Shown: piece by piece, positions 18,790-28,389 of the stretch
Layout of the letters: each line of letters opens with the position of its first letter
Position numbering within the stretch: position 1 is the stretch's first letter
Assembly: GCA_029298735.1 (NCBI GenBank)
Contig: JANSLP010000224.1
Location: 1 to 55,568 of the forward strand
DNA from: Ophiostoma sp. CBS 140.51
Taxonomy: Eukaryota; Ascomycota; Sordariomycetes; Ophiostomatales; Ophiostomataceae
Direction of reading: 5' to 3'
Length of the DNA stretch: 55,568 nucleotides
Position numbers and translations under genes: made by a program
Notes under the pieces: generated by a model
Seen by the model: only the letters and a program-made list of their open reading frames with translations
The model's database searches: none
What the model was told of the DNA's origin: nothing

Positions 18790-20571
18790 TTATGCCTCGC
18801 CTGCCTTCTTCAGGACAAAGTCGCTGTATTCCCGTCCCTTGACCTCCTCACACCGCTTGCGGTAGCCCGGTGCGGGGCCGTTGTACCGTGTCATCGACCG
18901 CTTTTGCTTGTGTGCCAGGTTCTTGTTCACACCCGTCATCCACGAGTCGACCTCGTTGGCCAGCAGGCCCTTGCCGCACTCGTGCACGTGCTCCGTCCAC
19001 GCCGCCACACCCTCGTCCGTCGCCTCACAGTAGGTGACTTGGTTCTCGACGGCCCACTCAATAAACTCGGCCGTCCACTGCACGGCGTACTCGATACTGC
19101 GCGGGATGTTGCCAAACATCTGGTGGGGACCCATAATCATGAACATGTTGGGGAAGTTCTTGACCGTCAGGCCCAAGAAGGTCTGGATACCCTCGCCCCA
19201 AACATCGCGCAGTTTGGTACCGCCAATGCCCTCAAATTCAATGGCGTTGAAGGAACCTGTGACGGCATCAAAGCCCGTGGCATAGACAAGAACGTCAACA
19301 TCGTAGTCGTTGCCGTCCGTGGTGTGCACACCCGTCGCCGTGATCCGCTCAATAGGGTTGCTGCGAATGTCCACCAGCTTGACATTGTCCTGATTGAACA
19401 CCTCGTAATAGCCGCTCTCCAGGGGTGTACGCCGCGTGCCGAAGCCGTGGTTGGTCGGGATCAGCAGATCGGCCACCTTGGGGTCGTTGATGCGGGCCCG
19501 GATCTTCTTCTCGTGGAACGCGCTGTACAGCGCATTGGCCTCGTGGTTGGTGTAGATGTCGCTGGAAATAGCCAGCACCTTGGTGAAACCGCGCTGCTCA
19601 TACAGGTGCTCCCAGTGGCGCTCGCGCTCCTCGACCGGCGTGGCGACGGTGTCGTTGTTGTCGCCGACGTGAATGAAGCACGAGTACGACTCGGCACACT
19701 TCCGGAAGATCTCGGGGTAGTCCTTACGGATCTCCTCCATCTCTTCCTTGCTAATCTTGTCGTTGCGAAGGGGCGCTGTCCAGTTGGGTGTGCGCTGGAA
19801 AACGGTCAACGACCCAACCTTGTCTGCAATCGTCTGGATCGTCTGGATGGCGGTGGCGCCCGTGCCGATGATGCCCACGCGCTTGCCCTGCAGCTGGTTC
19901 TCGCCGCCCTGCGGCCAGCGCGCCGTGTGCCATGCCTCGCCCTTGTAGTCGTGCACACCCGGGATGTTGGGCAGCGTCGGCTCGTTCAGGATGCCAATGG
20001 CCGTAATCAGGTACCGCGACGTGTAGGTGCGGCCCTGGTCGTCCGTCAGCTTCCACGAGTTGGAGCCCTCGACAAACTGGGCGCGACGTATCCGCGTGTC
20101 AAACTGCATGTGTTTCCGCAGGTCCAGCTTGCGCGTCACAAACTCAATGTACTTGAGCGTCTCTGGCTGGGGCGAGAAGTGCTCTGTCCAGTCCCACTCC
20201 TTGAGAATTTCGTCCGAGAAGGAGAAGATGTACGAGTAGCTCTCCGAGTCGAACCGTGCGCCAGGGTAGCGGTTCCAGAACCAGGTGCCGCCCTCGCTGG
20301 AGCCAGCCTCGAGGACTTTGGCCCGCAGGCCCAGCTGGGCCATGCGGTACATGGAGTAGATGCCGCTCAGGCCGGCGCCGATAATGAGCACATCGTAGTC
20401 GAGGTCCTCGTTGATCTTGGTGAAGGAGGCCGCCTTGGTAGAAGAAGTAGTGCCGTTGGTGCCGTTGGTGTGAGTACCGTTTGTGCCGTTGGCAACGTTG
20501 ACACCGTTGGCGCCGTTGATGCCGTTGACCTTGGGCACACCGTTGGTGCCGTTTGTGCTGTCTTGCGTCAT
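18790..20571 (-). CDS. Baeyer-Villiger monooxygenase 1 (FAD, NADPH)
   Basis: Intronless, 593 residues from the ATG at 20571. An in-frame ATG at 20670 exists but adds only leader-like sequence. The enzyme inserts one oxygen next to a ketone to give an ester or lactone. It shows the FAD loop GAGLSG at 65-70, the type-I BVMO hallmark GGTWFWNRYPGARFD at about 94-108, a BVMO fingerprint of the form YKGEAWHTARW at 209-219 (Tyr in place of the usual Phe), and the NADPH loop GTGATA at about 236-241. GGTWFWNRYPGA is typical of cyclohexanone- and cyclopentadecanone-type enzymes. The first 50 residues are a low-complexity Asn-Gly-Thr repeat ahead of the catalytic fold, with no clear targeting role. The adjacent convergent hydrolase may process its product. 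Confidence 0.93.
   Translation of the reverse strand: MTQDSTNGTNGVPKVNGINGANGVNVANGTNGTHTNGTNGTTSSTKAASFTKINEDLDYDVLIIGAGLSGIYSMYRMAQLGLRAKVLEAGSSEGGTWFWNRYPGARFDSESYSYIFSFSDEILKEWDWTEHFSPQPETLKYIEFVTRKLDLRKHMQFDTRIRRAQFVEGSNSWKLTDDQGRTYTSRYLITAIGILNEPTLPNIPGVHDYKGEAWHTARWPQGGENQLQGKRVGIIGTGATAIQTIQTIADKVGSLTVFQRTPNWTAPLRNDKISKEEMEEIRKDYPEIFRKCAESYSCFIHVGDNNDTVATPVEERERHWEHLYEQRGFTKVLAISSDIYTNHEANALYSAFHEKKIRARINDPKVADLLIPTNHGFGTRRTPLESGYYEVFNQDNVKLVDIRSNPIERITATGVHTTDGNDYDVDVLVYATGFDAVTGSFNAIEFEGIGGTKLRDVWGEGIQTFLGLTVKNFPNMFMIMGPHQMFGNIPRSIEYAVQWTAEFIEWAVENQVTYCEATDEGVAAWTEHVHECGKGLLANEVDSWMTGVNKNLAHKQKRSMTRYNGPAPGYRKRCEEVKGREYSDFVLKKAGEA
20451..20556 (-). repeat. In-frame minisatellite encoding NGT/NGx repeats
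   Basis: Degenerate units reading (G)CCGTTGGTG on the plus strand encode repeated Asn-Gly-(Thr/Val/Ile/Ala) in the N-terminus of BVMO 1. Unit count probably varies between strains (inference from repeat type). Confidence 0.8.
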
Positions 20572-22063
20572 GATGGATGTGTGTATGGGTATGGGTAGAG
20601 GGAGGAGGATGTTGTGAGGATGTTGGAAGACCAAAACGTGGATGAGAAAGGATGTGATATCCAAAAGCACAGAGGACTATAAAATGATTATAAAGTGGGA
20701 ATAGTAAGCAGGGAGTGTAAGTGGAAGAAGAGGATAAGGTGGTCGGAGTCTTGTGAGTTCCTGCGCCGAGTATCTTGATAAAGAACAGAAGCAACTCTAT
20801 GAAAGGGTAAGTGCCGGAAGTTGAAGGAAGATATGATAGGCAGTGGAGGGGCAGTAAAAAAATGAGGCGATATGAGACGCGTCGCACGGGGCTGCAAAAG
20901 TATATCGATTTTCCCCGGGTCTCTGGGGCCGTCTTGTACGGAGAAGGCAGGGGTGGGGAGTGGTAATGTTGGAGGAAAACGAGGGGATCTGACAAAGTGG
21001 GCTCACTTCTCGTCCGTTGTTGTTCTCGGGGGTCGTGTTGGCCGGCAGACAACGTTAAAGAAGACGAGATGCGAATGAGAGAACCTCGGACAGCGCGGCA
21101 CACAGGCGAGTGGTGGCAGTGGTAGTGGTAGTTCTGGAAGTGGTGGTAAAAAAGAGTGCCGTTGAGTGGCTATCTCGAAAGGACTCGCAGCTCTCCGGAA
21201 CTCGGTTCACAAATAGGCACAGACAAATTGTGCACAACTAATCAAGTGAAGGTGTCCTCTTGTGAATGCCATCACGGCAGAACGGTTGTTGGTGGCTCTT
21301 TGAGACAAAAAAAAAGCTCTCTGTATTAGCACATGGGAAGAATTACGGCGCACGGAGACGTGCCACAAGGAGCCACACCAAACGTGGGTAACCCGCAGTC
21401 GGAAGTAGGAAGTAAGAAGGAGAAAAAACGGAGGAAGGAGCGATGAAGATGGAGATGGAGGCTAGTCCGGGGCAGGAAAGAGGGGAAAAGGGTCCGCTAT
21501 TCCGTACTTGGCCATTGCCGAATGCCGCATCGGCTCTCAGTTTCTCGGCGGAAGGAGCCAGTGCCGAGGAGGGATGGAAGGAGCGATGGGTGTGCCAGCG
21601 GCGGATTGGATGCAAAAGGAGAACAAAAACACACTGATAAAATGATAAAATCAATTAAATTTATGCAATCTAAAACATCACGAGCCTTGTTTTGCCCCTG
21701 TCCCCTGTTGATTGTTGAGACGATCGTGTCCAATGGTCTTCACACCCCCTCTCCGTCTGTTGCCAAGCCTGCAGTCGTTCCGGGTGTCGACAAGCATCTC
21801 CACAGCTCTCCACGTTTTTTTTATGTTTTCACGTTTTTTAAAAATGGCTTCTGATAGTCGTCCGAAGTTCCAATTTGAGTAATCTGAGATTTTGGCAGCC
21901 GTGTGCCCTTGTAAACTAAACAAACATGGGAAAAAGACCCGCTTATTGAAAGTTCCTTTGTCTAGGGACTTCGGGGTATGAATCACATCTTGCGCCCCGT
22001 CGCATCCATTGTATCCGTTAAAATCAGTTCCGAATCAATGTTCGCGGAAAAGTCCCGTCCCCA
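20572..22063. other. Intergenic region upstream of BVMO 1
   Basis: About 1.5 kb holding the BVMO 1 promoter and leader. The plus strand is purine-rich near the gene, matching a minus-strand leader. An A-run lies near 21307-21315. No gene is supported. Confidence 0.5.
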
Positions 22064-22306
22064 TTACTTGGTCTCCTCTCCACCAGTCTTGTCCGTCGCC
22101 GCGTCCTTTGCGTCCTTCGCGTTATCCGTGGGGGTCTTCTGGTCGACCTTGTGGTGGATCGCAGATGGGTTCGAGATGGTCGGGTGCACATTGTACTTGG
22201 CATACGCCTTGCGCAGCGCTTCGGCGCCGGCGTTCTCGTGCTTGTGGGAGGAAGGGTTCGCGGGCACTTGGCCGGTGGATCCAGATTGGGGGTTGTTGTC
22301 GGCCAT
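22064..22306 (-). CDS. Small hydrophilic protein, 80 residues, unknown
   Basis: Intronless, 80 residues from the ATG at 22306. The frame is open further upstream, but that part is leader-like. The protein is very hydrophilic: Asn/Ser/Gly/Pro at the start, a short helix-like stretch (AEALRKAYAKYNVHP) in the middle, and a Lys/Asp/Ala/Thr-rich tail. There is no signal peptide, membrane segment or metal site. The composition recalls small stress or hydrophilin-like fungal proteins, but I do not recognise the family. It sits between BVMO 1 and the metallo-hydrolase, in the same orientation as both. Confidence 0.65.
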   Translation of the reverse strand: MADNNPQSGSTGQVPANPSSHKHENAGAEALRKAYAKYNVHPTISNPSAIHHKVDQKTPTDNAKDAKDAATDKTGGEETK

Positions 22307-22751
22307 TTTGGAGCTGTTCTTTGGGGTGGTGTAGAGATGAGATTTGGTGCGATTTATGTTGATGTATCCGTAGCTTGCGAGATTGGGTCGCCGTAAGATT
22401 GATGATGTTCGATGCATGTAATGTTCAGGTTTTGATGATTGTGTTGGTGATGATGGAAAAGAAGGCAAGATGCTGCAGAATCGTAAGTCGTTCTTTCCCC
22501 CGCAATCATGCTGTTACACCTGTGCGATTTGCATGACGTCTTTGTCAGCCACACGTCATCGCACCTTCCTCAACCAAAATGACACTCCGCGCCACAGCCT
22601 TTCACGTTTGCAAACCAGCGACGTCCAATCGAATAATAAGGCAACAGCCAAAACGTAAACATTATTCATTATGTACATTGCATGTAGCCCCTGAATTGAG
22701 CAATGTATCAACCACTTCCTATCCACGCCACCAGACCCACTGCATTGCCGC
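22307..22751. other. Intergenic spacer, no gene seen
   Basis: Contains the promoter of the 80-residue protein and the 3' flank of the metallo-hydrolase gene. Nothing else could be supported. Confidence 0.45.
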
Positions 22752-23902
22752 CTACAAGAGGCCCTTTGACTTCCAGTACTCTTCAAGGTCGCCCAAAAAT
22801 GCCCACCGCACCTGCTCACCAAAGCCCTTTGCATGCCAATCGTTGATATTTGCTGGGAAGTGTGGTACAACATCGCGAACAAACCGATCGTGGGCGATAA
22901 TGACAAACACGTTCTCATCGCAGTCGAGCTCCTGCAGCTTGCCGACAGTCTTGGTCGCCAGCTCCACATCAAGGCCAAACGTCAGGTCGTACAGTGTGTC
23001 GGTTGGCTTGCGACCACGATCGGTCTGAAGTTCATCAAAAGCGGTGCCGGGACAGAAACCGGCCTTGGCTGCAGCCTCGTCGACATTCGGATGACCACAG
23101 CACGGGTGCGGTAGAATGTGAGCAGGGACGGGCAGGTGGGCTGAAGGCCGCAGAATGCCCTGGTAGTGGCATACATCACCGCCGAGAAGAACAAAGGTGG
23201 CCTTGTCACCAGTTGTTGTCCGGACAAGAGCCGAAAGATGGCCGACAGCATGGCCAGGTGTGTCCAACAAGTATAGCGAGCCGTCGCCAAAGTAGTCGAA
23301 CGCATCAAACTGGCCAATCTTCAACACATTGTCGCCCTCAAACTCAATCTCGCGCAACGTACGGCCAGCGTAGTCGCTCTCCTGGATTGGTGAGTCTGGG
23401 TTGGCCGGTGCGCCTGGCAGCATTGCCTTCTTGAAACCGCGGCCAACAATCAGGTCGGTCGATGGAGGGAATGTCCCCGGGTTTCCGATATGATCCCAGT
23501 GCCAGTGACTGTCATCGTCAGCATGCAAAGAAGAGAATATAGGGTTGTGGTCATGTCCCACCTCCAAATCACGGCCTCAACGTCTGTCGACACGTTGTGC
23601 TCCGTCAACATATCGGCGACACTGCACAGGTTATCAAACTGATAGCCCGTCGTTGGGATGTAGTCGGCAATCTTGGGTGCATAGTTGGCATAGTCCTTGC
23701 GAATGCCCAGATCCCACACCAACCGACGGCCGGATGGGTGCTCGAGCAAGAACGACAAAGACGGCGAAGGGTCCTTCCACTGATCCAGACCGGGCACCGG
23801 CGGGGCCATGAACCGTTTGATGATGGCGGGTCCGAAGTTGACGGGGTTCATCAGCCTGACAGTGACGGGAACGTCGCCGGCGGGGATATCGACAAGCTTC
23901 AT
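22752..23902 (-). CDS. Metallo-beta-lactamase-fold hydrolase, lactonase-like
   Basis: Two exons, 23902-23562 and 23508-22752, with a 53-nt intron (GTGGGA donor, GACAG acceptor), give 365 residues. The splice joint completes a serine codon just before the zinc motif HWHWDH, whose ligands are His115, His117, Asp119 and His120. Without removing the intron the motif would be split off from the first exon. Further fold landmarks are DTPGHAVGH, GGDVCH and IIAHD, which supply the remaining metal ligands. The overall plan resembles quorum-quenching-type lactonases of this superfamily. In this context a lactone made by a BVMO is an attractive substrate, but this superfamily is broad and the call is inference. 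It is transcribed divergently from the MFS transporter. Confidence 0.88.
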
Positions 23903-25882
23903 GGCGGTGTTGTGAGGTGGTGGTCGTTGTCTTGGTGAGTATCGGGGATGGCCGTGGCGTTCGTCGTAGTCGGTTTGCTCCGACTATGTGATGTGAAAGA
24001 TCGCGATAAGAGTTCCTGACTGTCAATCCCAAAGCAGTCAGGTCAATAGCCACAATATCGATACTGAGTTGGCCGATTTTCCTCCGAATACTCGTATCTT
24101 TGATTTCTGCACGTTGACTCGGACTTCTCGCCCTCTTGTCAACCTCCGCGTTTTTTCCCTCAGCAGAGTGGATCATGCAGTAGTCGCTTCTCCACACAAA
24201 ATTGACCCCCTTGTCAAGATCACCCCGTCCTGACAATGCGGAGAACAATTCGAAAAAATAAAAAAACGGAAAATAACAACAAAATACAGAAACAATTAGA
24301 AAGCAAGCACGTTGACTTGATTCAACAGGGAAGTCCAACTTCCCCCGTCCTTTGTTCAGCACTCTCCGTAATTACTCCGCACTCAACCGCCAATCCGGAG
24401 TTACATGATGCAGCCTGGATGCAACGCCAGCCATACTCGAGTTCGGCTATCTTTGTCCCTCCCGAACGGCAATCCAGACCTGGTTTAGTACACACCTCCA
24501 CTTTTTGGCGCACAACCCCAGTCTATCCCCACTTCGGTCTTGTCCTTGTGTCGGCACACATCAAAATCGACAAAGCGTGGGCGTGGCATCCATCACGGCA
24601 AATATCATTTAGGCTTGGTGTTGGCTTCATTGAATGCTGGGGTCTTGGCAGGACCGACTGTCAGCTCCATATGTCTGGGGTTTGGGCACTGTGGACTCTT
24701 TGTGGTCGCCAGTGGCTGCCAGTGGATTTCTTCTGATTTTTTTGCATGTCTCTTTCGTCCATCACAGTCAATTCGCCAACTGCATCCACATCAACACACT
24801 GCACTACATCCGCAGCATCTCCGTCACACGCATCTTGGTCATCCTTCTGTTGGTCATCCTTCCTCTCGCTCGGCATGCACGAGGACTGCGCCGGCGCACG
24901 TTAGCTGTTCTGTCCACTCCTGCTTCCACGGGTCTCGGTAGGTTGCCAAGAAAGAGGAAAATAACAACAGAAGACAAGAAAAAAGTGTGTGTCACAGAAG
25001 GCATCGGTGAGGTCGAGATCTTTGCACTACTTCGCCCAGCGCTCGCAGCTTTCGCCGACTATACACCCCCGTACTCAACAGTGCGTTGTTTTATTATTGT
25101 TGTTGGCTGCGTCTTGGAACCTTCGGACGGCGCGGAGAGAACCACGGCAGTCGTTTGTTTTGTCCCATCTTGTTTTATCTTCTTCTTTTTCTTGTTTTCT
25201 TTTCCGCTTCTATTCTTGGCCCTTTGTTGTTATTCTCCAGGCCCATTCGTGGTGTTATGTCCACCTTCTAGCATTGCCATTTCCGAGTACTAGTCCTTTC
25301 CCAGGTTCGTATTGCCTTGACCTCCTCGCTTCAATCTTTTCTTTCATCTATCTCATCCCCCATTGTTACCCCCAGAGCACCCCAAGACATCCCAAGTCAC
25401 CCCCGAACCTCCCAATTCCCCGACCCTTCCCCACGGGGTATGCATGCACACACTCTCTTTCTCTGTAGTTATTGGCCGCTGACCATTGTCCATTGCCACT
25501 GAAGACAGGCCAGCACAGCCGTGACCGAACACGCCCTTTCCCTTTTTGCCGTTTCGTGAGGAAGACATAAATATCACCACGCGTCTGTGGGTTCTGGACC
25601 TTTTCCTGCGTGGCAATCCGTTTTCTTGGCACCGACGACGCAAGGTGTTATTTGGGAGCATAAGACAGGGCTCCCCATCTTTTGTCTCCATCCATTCCAG
25701 ATTCCCCTATTTATCTGTCGATCCTCTTCTTTTTTTTTCAAATCTTTCATCTCTCCATCTTCATCTACTTTTCATATCTTCTTCTTCCATCCATATTTGG
25801 AGTGTTATACTTTTCCTTTTCTTATCTCCCTTTCTTTCCTTTCCTTCATCACTCCTTCCCTTCATCACCTCAACACAGTATC
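23903..25882. promoter_or_regulatory. 2-kb divergent promoter region (metallo-hydrolase / MFS)
   Basis: No supported gene. The right part, from about 25.1 kb, is strongly C/T-rich, the leader of the MFS gene. It contains the palindrome TGCGCCGGCGCA at 24887-24898. Confidence 0.55.
24887..24898. promoter_or_regulatory. 12-bp palindrome TGCGCCGGCGCA
   Basis: A perfect 12-bp palindrome whose 10-bp core GCGCCGGCGC recurs at 42818-42827 in the other divergent promoter of the cluster. It contains CGG/CCG half-sites of the kind bound by Zn2Cys6 dimers, but overlapped rather than spaced. Function inferred. Confidence 0.45.
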
Positions 25883-27421
25883 ATGAGCGACGAGGAGAAG
25901 GCCACGCCCACTGCGGCGCAGATCCACCATGCCGACACAAACACCGACGATGCCGGCGCTCCGCCGCTCAAGGTCATCGACACCGTCCACAAGGATGAGG
26001 CCATGAAGGTCCTGGCCAACTACCACGGTGATGAGACGTGGACCGAGGAGGAGGAGAAGAAGCTACGACGCAAGGTCGACTGGCGTCTGATGCCTGTGCT
26101 GTGCTTCACCTACCTTCTGCAATACTATGACAAGGCCATGCTGTCCCAGGCCGCCCTCTTCGGCTTCCGTACCGATCTTGGTCTGACTACCGGCAACACC
26201 TACTCGATGACTGCCGCCATCTTCTACCTGGGCTTCATCGTCGGCGCCTACCCGACCATGGCCATTGCCCAGCGTCTGCCCATTGAGCGTGTTGCCAGTG
26301 CCACTGTCACCCTCTGGGGTCTCTGCCTGATCCTGACGACTGTCTGCAAGAACTACCGCGATGTCTACACCCAGCGCTTTTTCCTTGGTGTTCTGGAGAG
26401 TGGTATCTCACCCATGTTCATGCTGATCGTCGGTTCCTGGTACAAGAAGGACGAGCAGGCCATGCGTATGGGTATCTGGTACTCGTGTACGGGCTACGTA
26501 TCCATCTTCTCGCCCCTCATCAACTATGGCTTCGGTCTAATCCACGACGGCAAGTCCTCGTGGCGCTACATGTACTACTTTGCCGGTTCCATCACTCTGC
26601 TCTGGGGTATTCTGCTCTGGTGGGTGCTGCCCCCAGACCCGGTGCGTGCTCGTGGACTGACTGACCGCGAGCGCTATGTTCTCGTTGCACGCCTCCGCAC
26701 GAACAACTCCGGTGTCCGCAACACGCATCTCAAGGGTGGCCAGATGTTGGAGCTGCTGCTCGACATCAAGTTCTGGCTTGTCTTTGCCATTGCCACGCTG
26801 TGCATGATTGCCAACGGCCCCATCTCGGCTTTCCTGCCCATCATTGTCGACGGCTTCGGCTTCACAGCTCTTGAGTCGCTGCTCTTGCTCATGCCTGTCG
26901 GTGCCTATGCCGGCACGGCCATGCTCATCTGCTCGTGGGCGGCCATGCGTTTCAAGAACATCCGCAGCTACATTGTCTTTGGCGCCCAGATGGGCACCAC
27001 CCTGGCTGCACTGCTGCTGTGGAAGCTGCCCCTCAAGGACCTGGGCGGTCTGCTCTTCGGTGTCATTATCATGCCATCTGTCGGTGCTGGCTACGCCGTG
27101 CTTATGGGCCTGCAGATTGCCAACATTGCCGGCTACACCAAGCGCGCCGTCGCTTCGTCGGGTCTGTACATTGGCTACTGCGTCGGCAACTTTATCGGTC
27201 CCCTGGTGTTCAAGACCAAGGACTACCCCCGCTACGCGCCTGGCTTCACCGTTGTTGTCGCCACGTCCGTCATTGCTGGTGTCCTGGCGCTCGTGTACCG
27301 CTTTGTCTGCATCTGGGACAACAAGCGGCGCGACAAGTCCGGCACGACTGAGGGCTTTGATAATGCCTACGATGATGACCTGACGGACCTGAAGAACCCC
27401 CAGTTCCGTTACATTCTGTAA
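25883..27421 (+). CDS. MFS transporter, Dal5/Tna1-type anion:cation symporter
   Basis: Intronless, 512 residues from the ATG at 25883. Earlier in-frame ATGs lie in the C/T-rich leader and would add an unlikely Ser/Phe-rich extension. The protein has a hydrophilic acidic N-terminus of about 65 residues, a KKLRRKVDWRLMPVL stretch that leads into helix 1 as in the allantoate permease family, about 12 hydrophobic segments, and a cytosolic C-terminus. Family members import organic acids and related anions such as allantoate, nicotinate or pantothenate. In this context it could import an acidic pathway substrate, which is inference. Divergent with the metallo-hydrolase and followed by the Zn2Cys6 regulator in the same orientation. 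Confidence 0.92.
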   Translation: MSDEEKATPTAAQIHHADTNTDDAGAPPLKVIDTVHKDEAMKVLANYHGDETWTEEEEKKLRRKVDWRLMPVLCFTYLLQYYDKAMLSQAALFGFRTDLGLTTGNTYSMTAAIFYLGFIVGAYPTMAIAQRLPIERVASATVTLWGLCLILTTVCKNYRDVYTQRFFLGVLESGISPMFMLIVGSWYKKDEQAMRMGIWYSCTGYVSIFSPLINYGFGLIHDGKSSWRYMYYFAGSITLLWGILLWWVLPPDPVRARGLTDRERYVLVARLRTNNSGVRNTHLKGGQMLELLLDIKFWLVFAIATLCMIANGPISAFLPIIVDGFGFTALESLLLLMPVGAYAGTAMLICSWAAMRFKNIRSYIVFGAQMGTTLAALLLWKLPLKDLGGLLFGVIIMPSVGAGYAVLMGLQIANIAGYTKRAVASSGLYIGYCVGNFIGPLVFKTKDYPRYAPGFTVVVATSVIAGVLALVYRFVCIWDNKRRDKSGTTEGFDNAYDDDLTDLKNPQFRYIL

Positions 27422-28389
27422 GCGGGATGACTGGGGGGACCACGTTGGTCTTGTCTCACATTTCCATTATATATAATTGTCTCTACTTATTTTCTTCTAT
27501 TTTCGTTCTGTTCGGCATCTAAGCTGCAAGAACATATTTTTTCTGTTTGAGATTCATAGTCCTGAATTAAAACATTGCAAGCTCTTTATTTCAATGATTG
27601 TATCATGGAATCTTTGAGTACTGCTTGATATTTCTGTTCTACAACGCGCCTGTATGTTCCGTGACGTTGCCAAATTCAAGACATAGTTACTCTTCTTCTT
27701 TACAGATTATTGATTTTGAAATCCGACCGATTGATAATATCCCAGCAATCCAGCAAGTCAATAATCCTATCAAAATCATAATAATACGTCTTGTTTTGGT
27801 CGGACAAGGTCGGATTCGCCGGTTGTGAGTATTTTCGTTGCTCGGATAGATAGATTCCAGACCGATCACAAGTCCAGGCACACCTTTGTTGTCTGCATTA
27901 AATCCAGTTGACCGCTCAGCCGTTTGGTCTGCACAGTCTGCGCACAGTGCACAGGCCTGCCACCTGCCACGCTGCCCGTCTTTTTGACTTAGATCCGATT
28001 AGGAAAAAACTACGCACATTAGCGAGACTGAAGGAGTCTCCAGAGTACTCCACTGAAATTCTCCGCACGCACTCCTCCTGGGGTCATGCCCCCAGGGCGA
28101 GGGGCGGCGCGTGAAAGGGCGAAGAAGGGGAAGAAAAGAAAGAAAGTGTGGTGTGGGAAGAGTGTGGCCAGGAGTGGTTGTAGGTGTCCATGGACGGAGA
28201 AGGTCCCCTCTGTCTCCGTTCTCCTCCACATGTCTCTTTCCATCTTTTTTTTTCTGTCACCCTCCTGTATCTTATCCATTTTCATTTTCTGCCGGTTTTT
28301 GTGTCGTCCTTTTGTGTTCCTACTGATTCATCCCACTCTTCTCCCTCTCACATTCACTCACCCGCAACCTCACCCTCGACCACCCCATC
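27422..28389. other. Intergenic region between MFS and regulator genes
   Basis: AT-rich 3' flank of the MFS gene, then the promoter and leader of the regulator. No gene is supported. Confidence 0.5.

Noticed and set aside
18742..20598. 618-codon open frame on the plus strand opposite BVMO 1
   Set aside because: It mirrors the codon bias of the real GC-rich gene and has no family features; the minus-strand frame has every BVMO motif.
25682..25882. N-terminal extension of the MFS transporter
   Set aside because: C/T-rich leader giving Ser/Phe/Leu text; the ATG at 25883 starts the typical acidic N-terminus.
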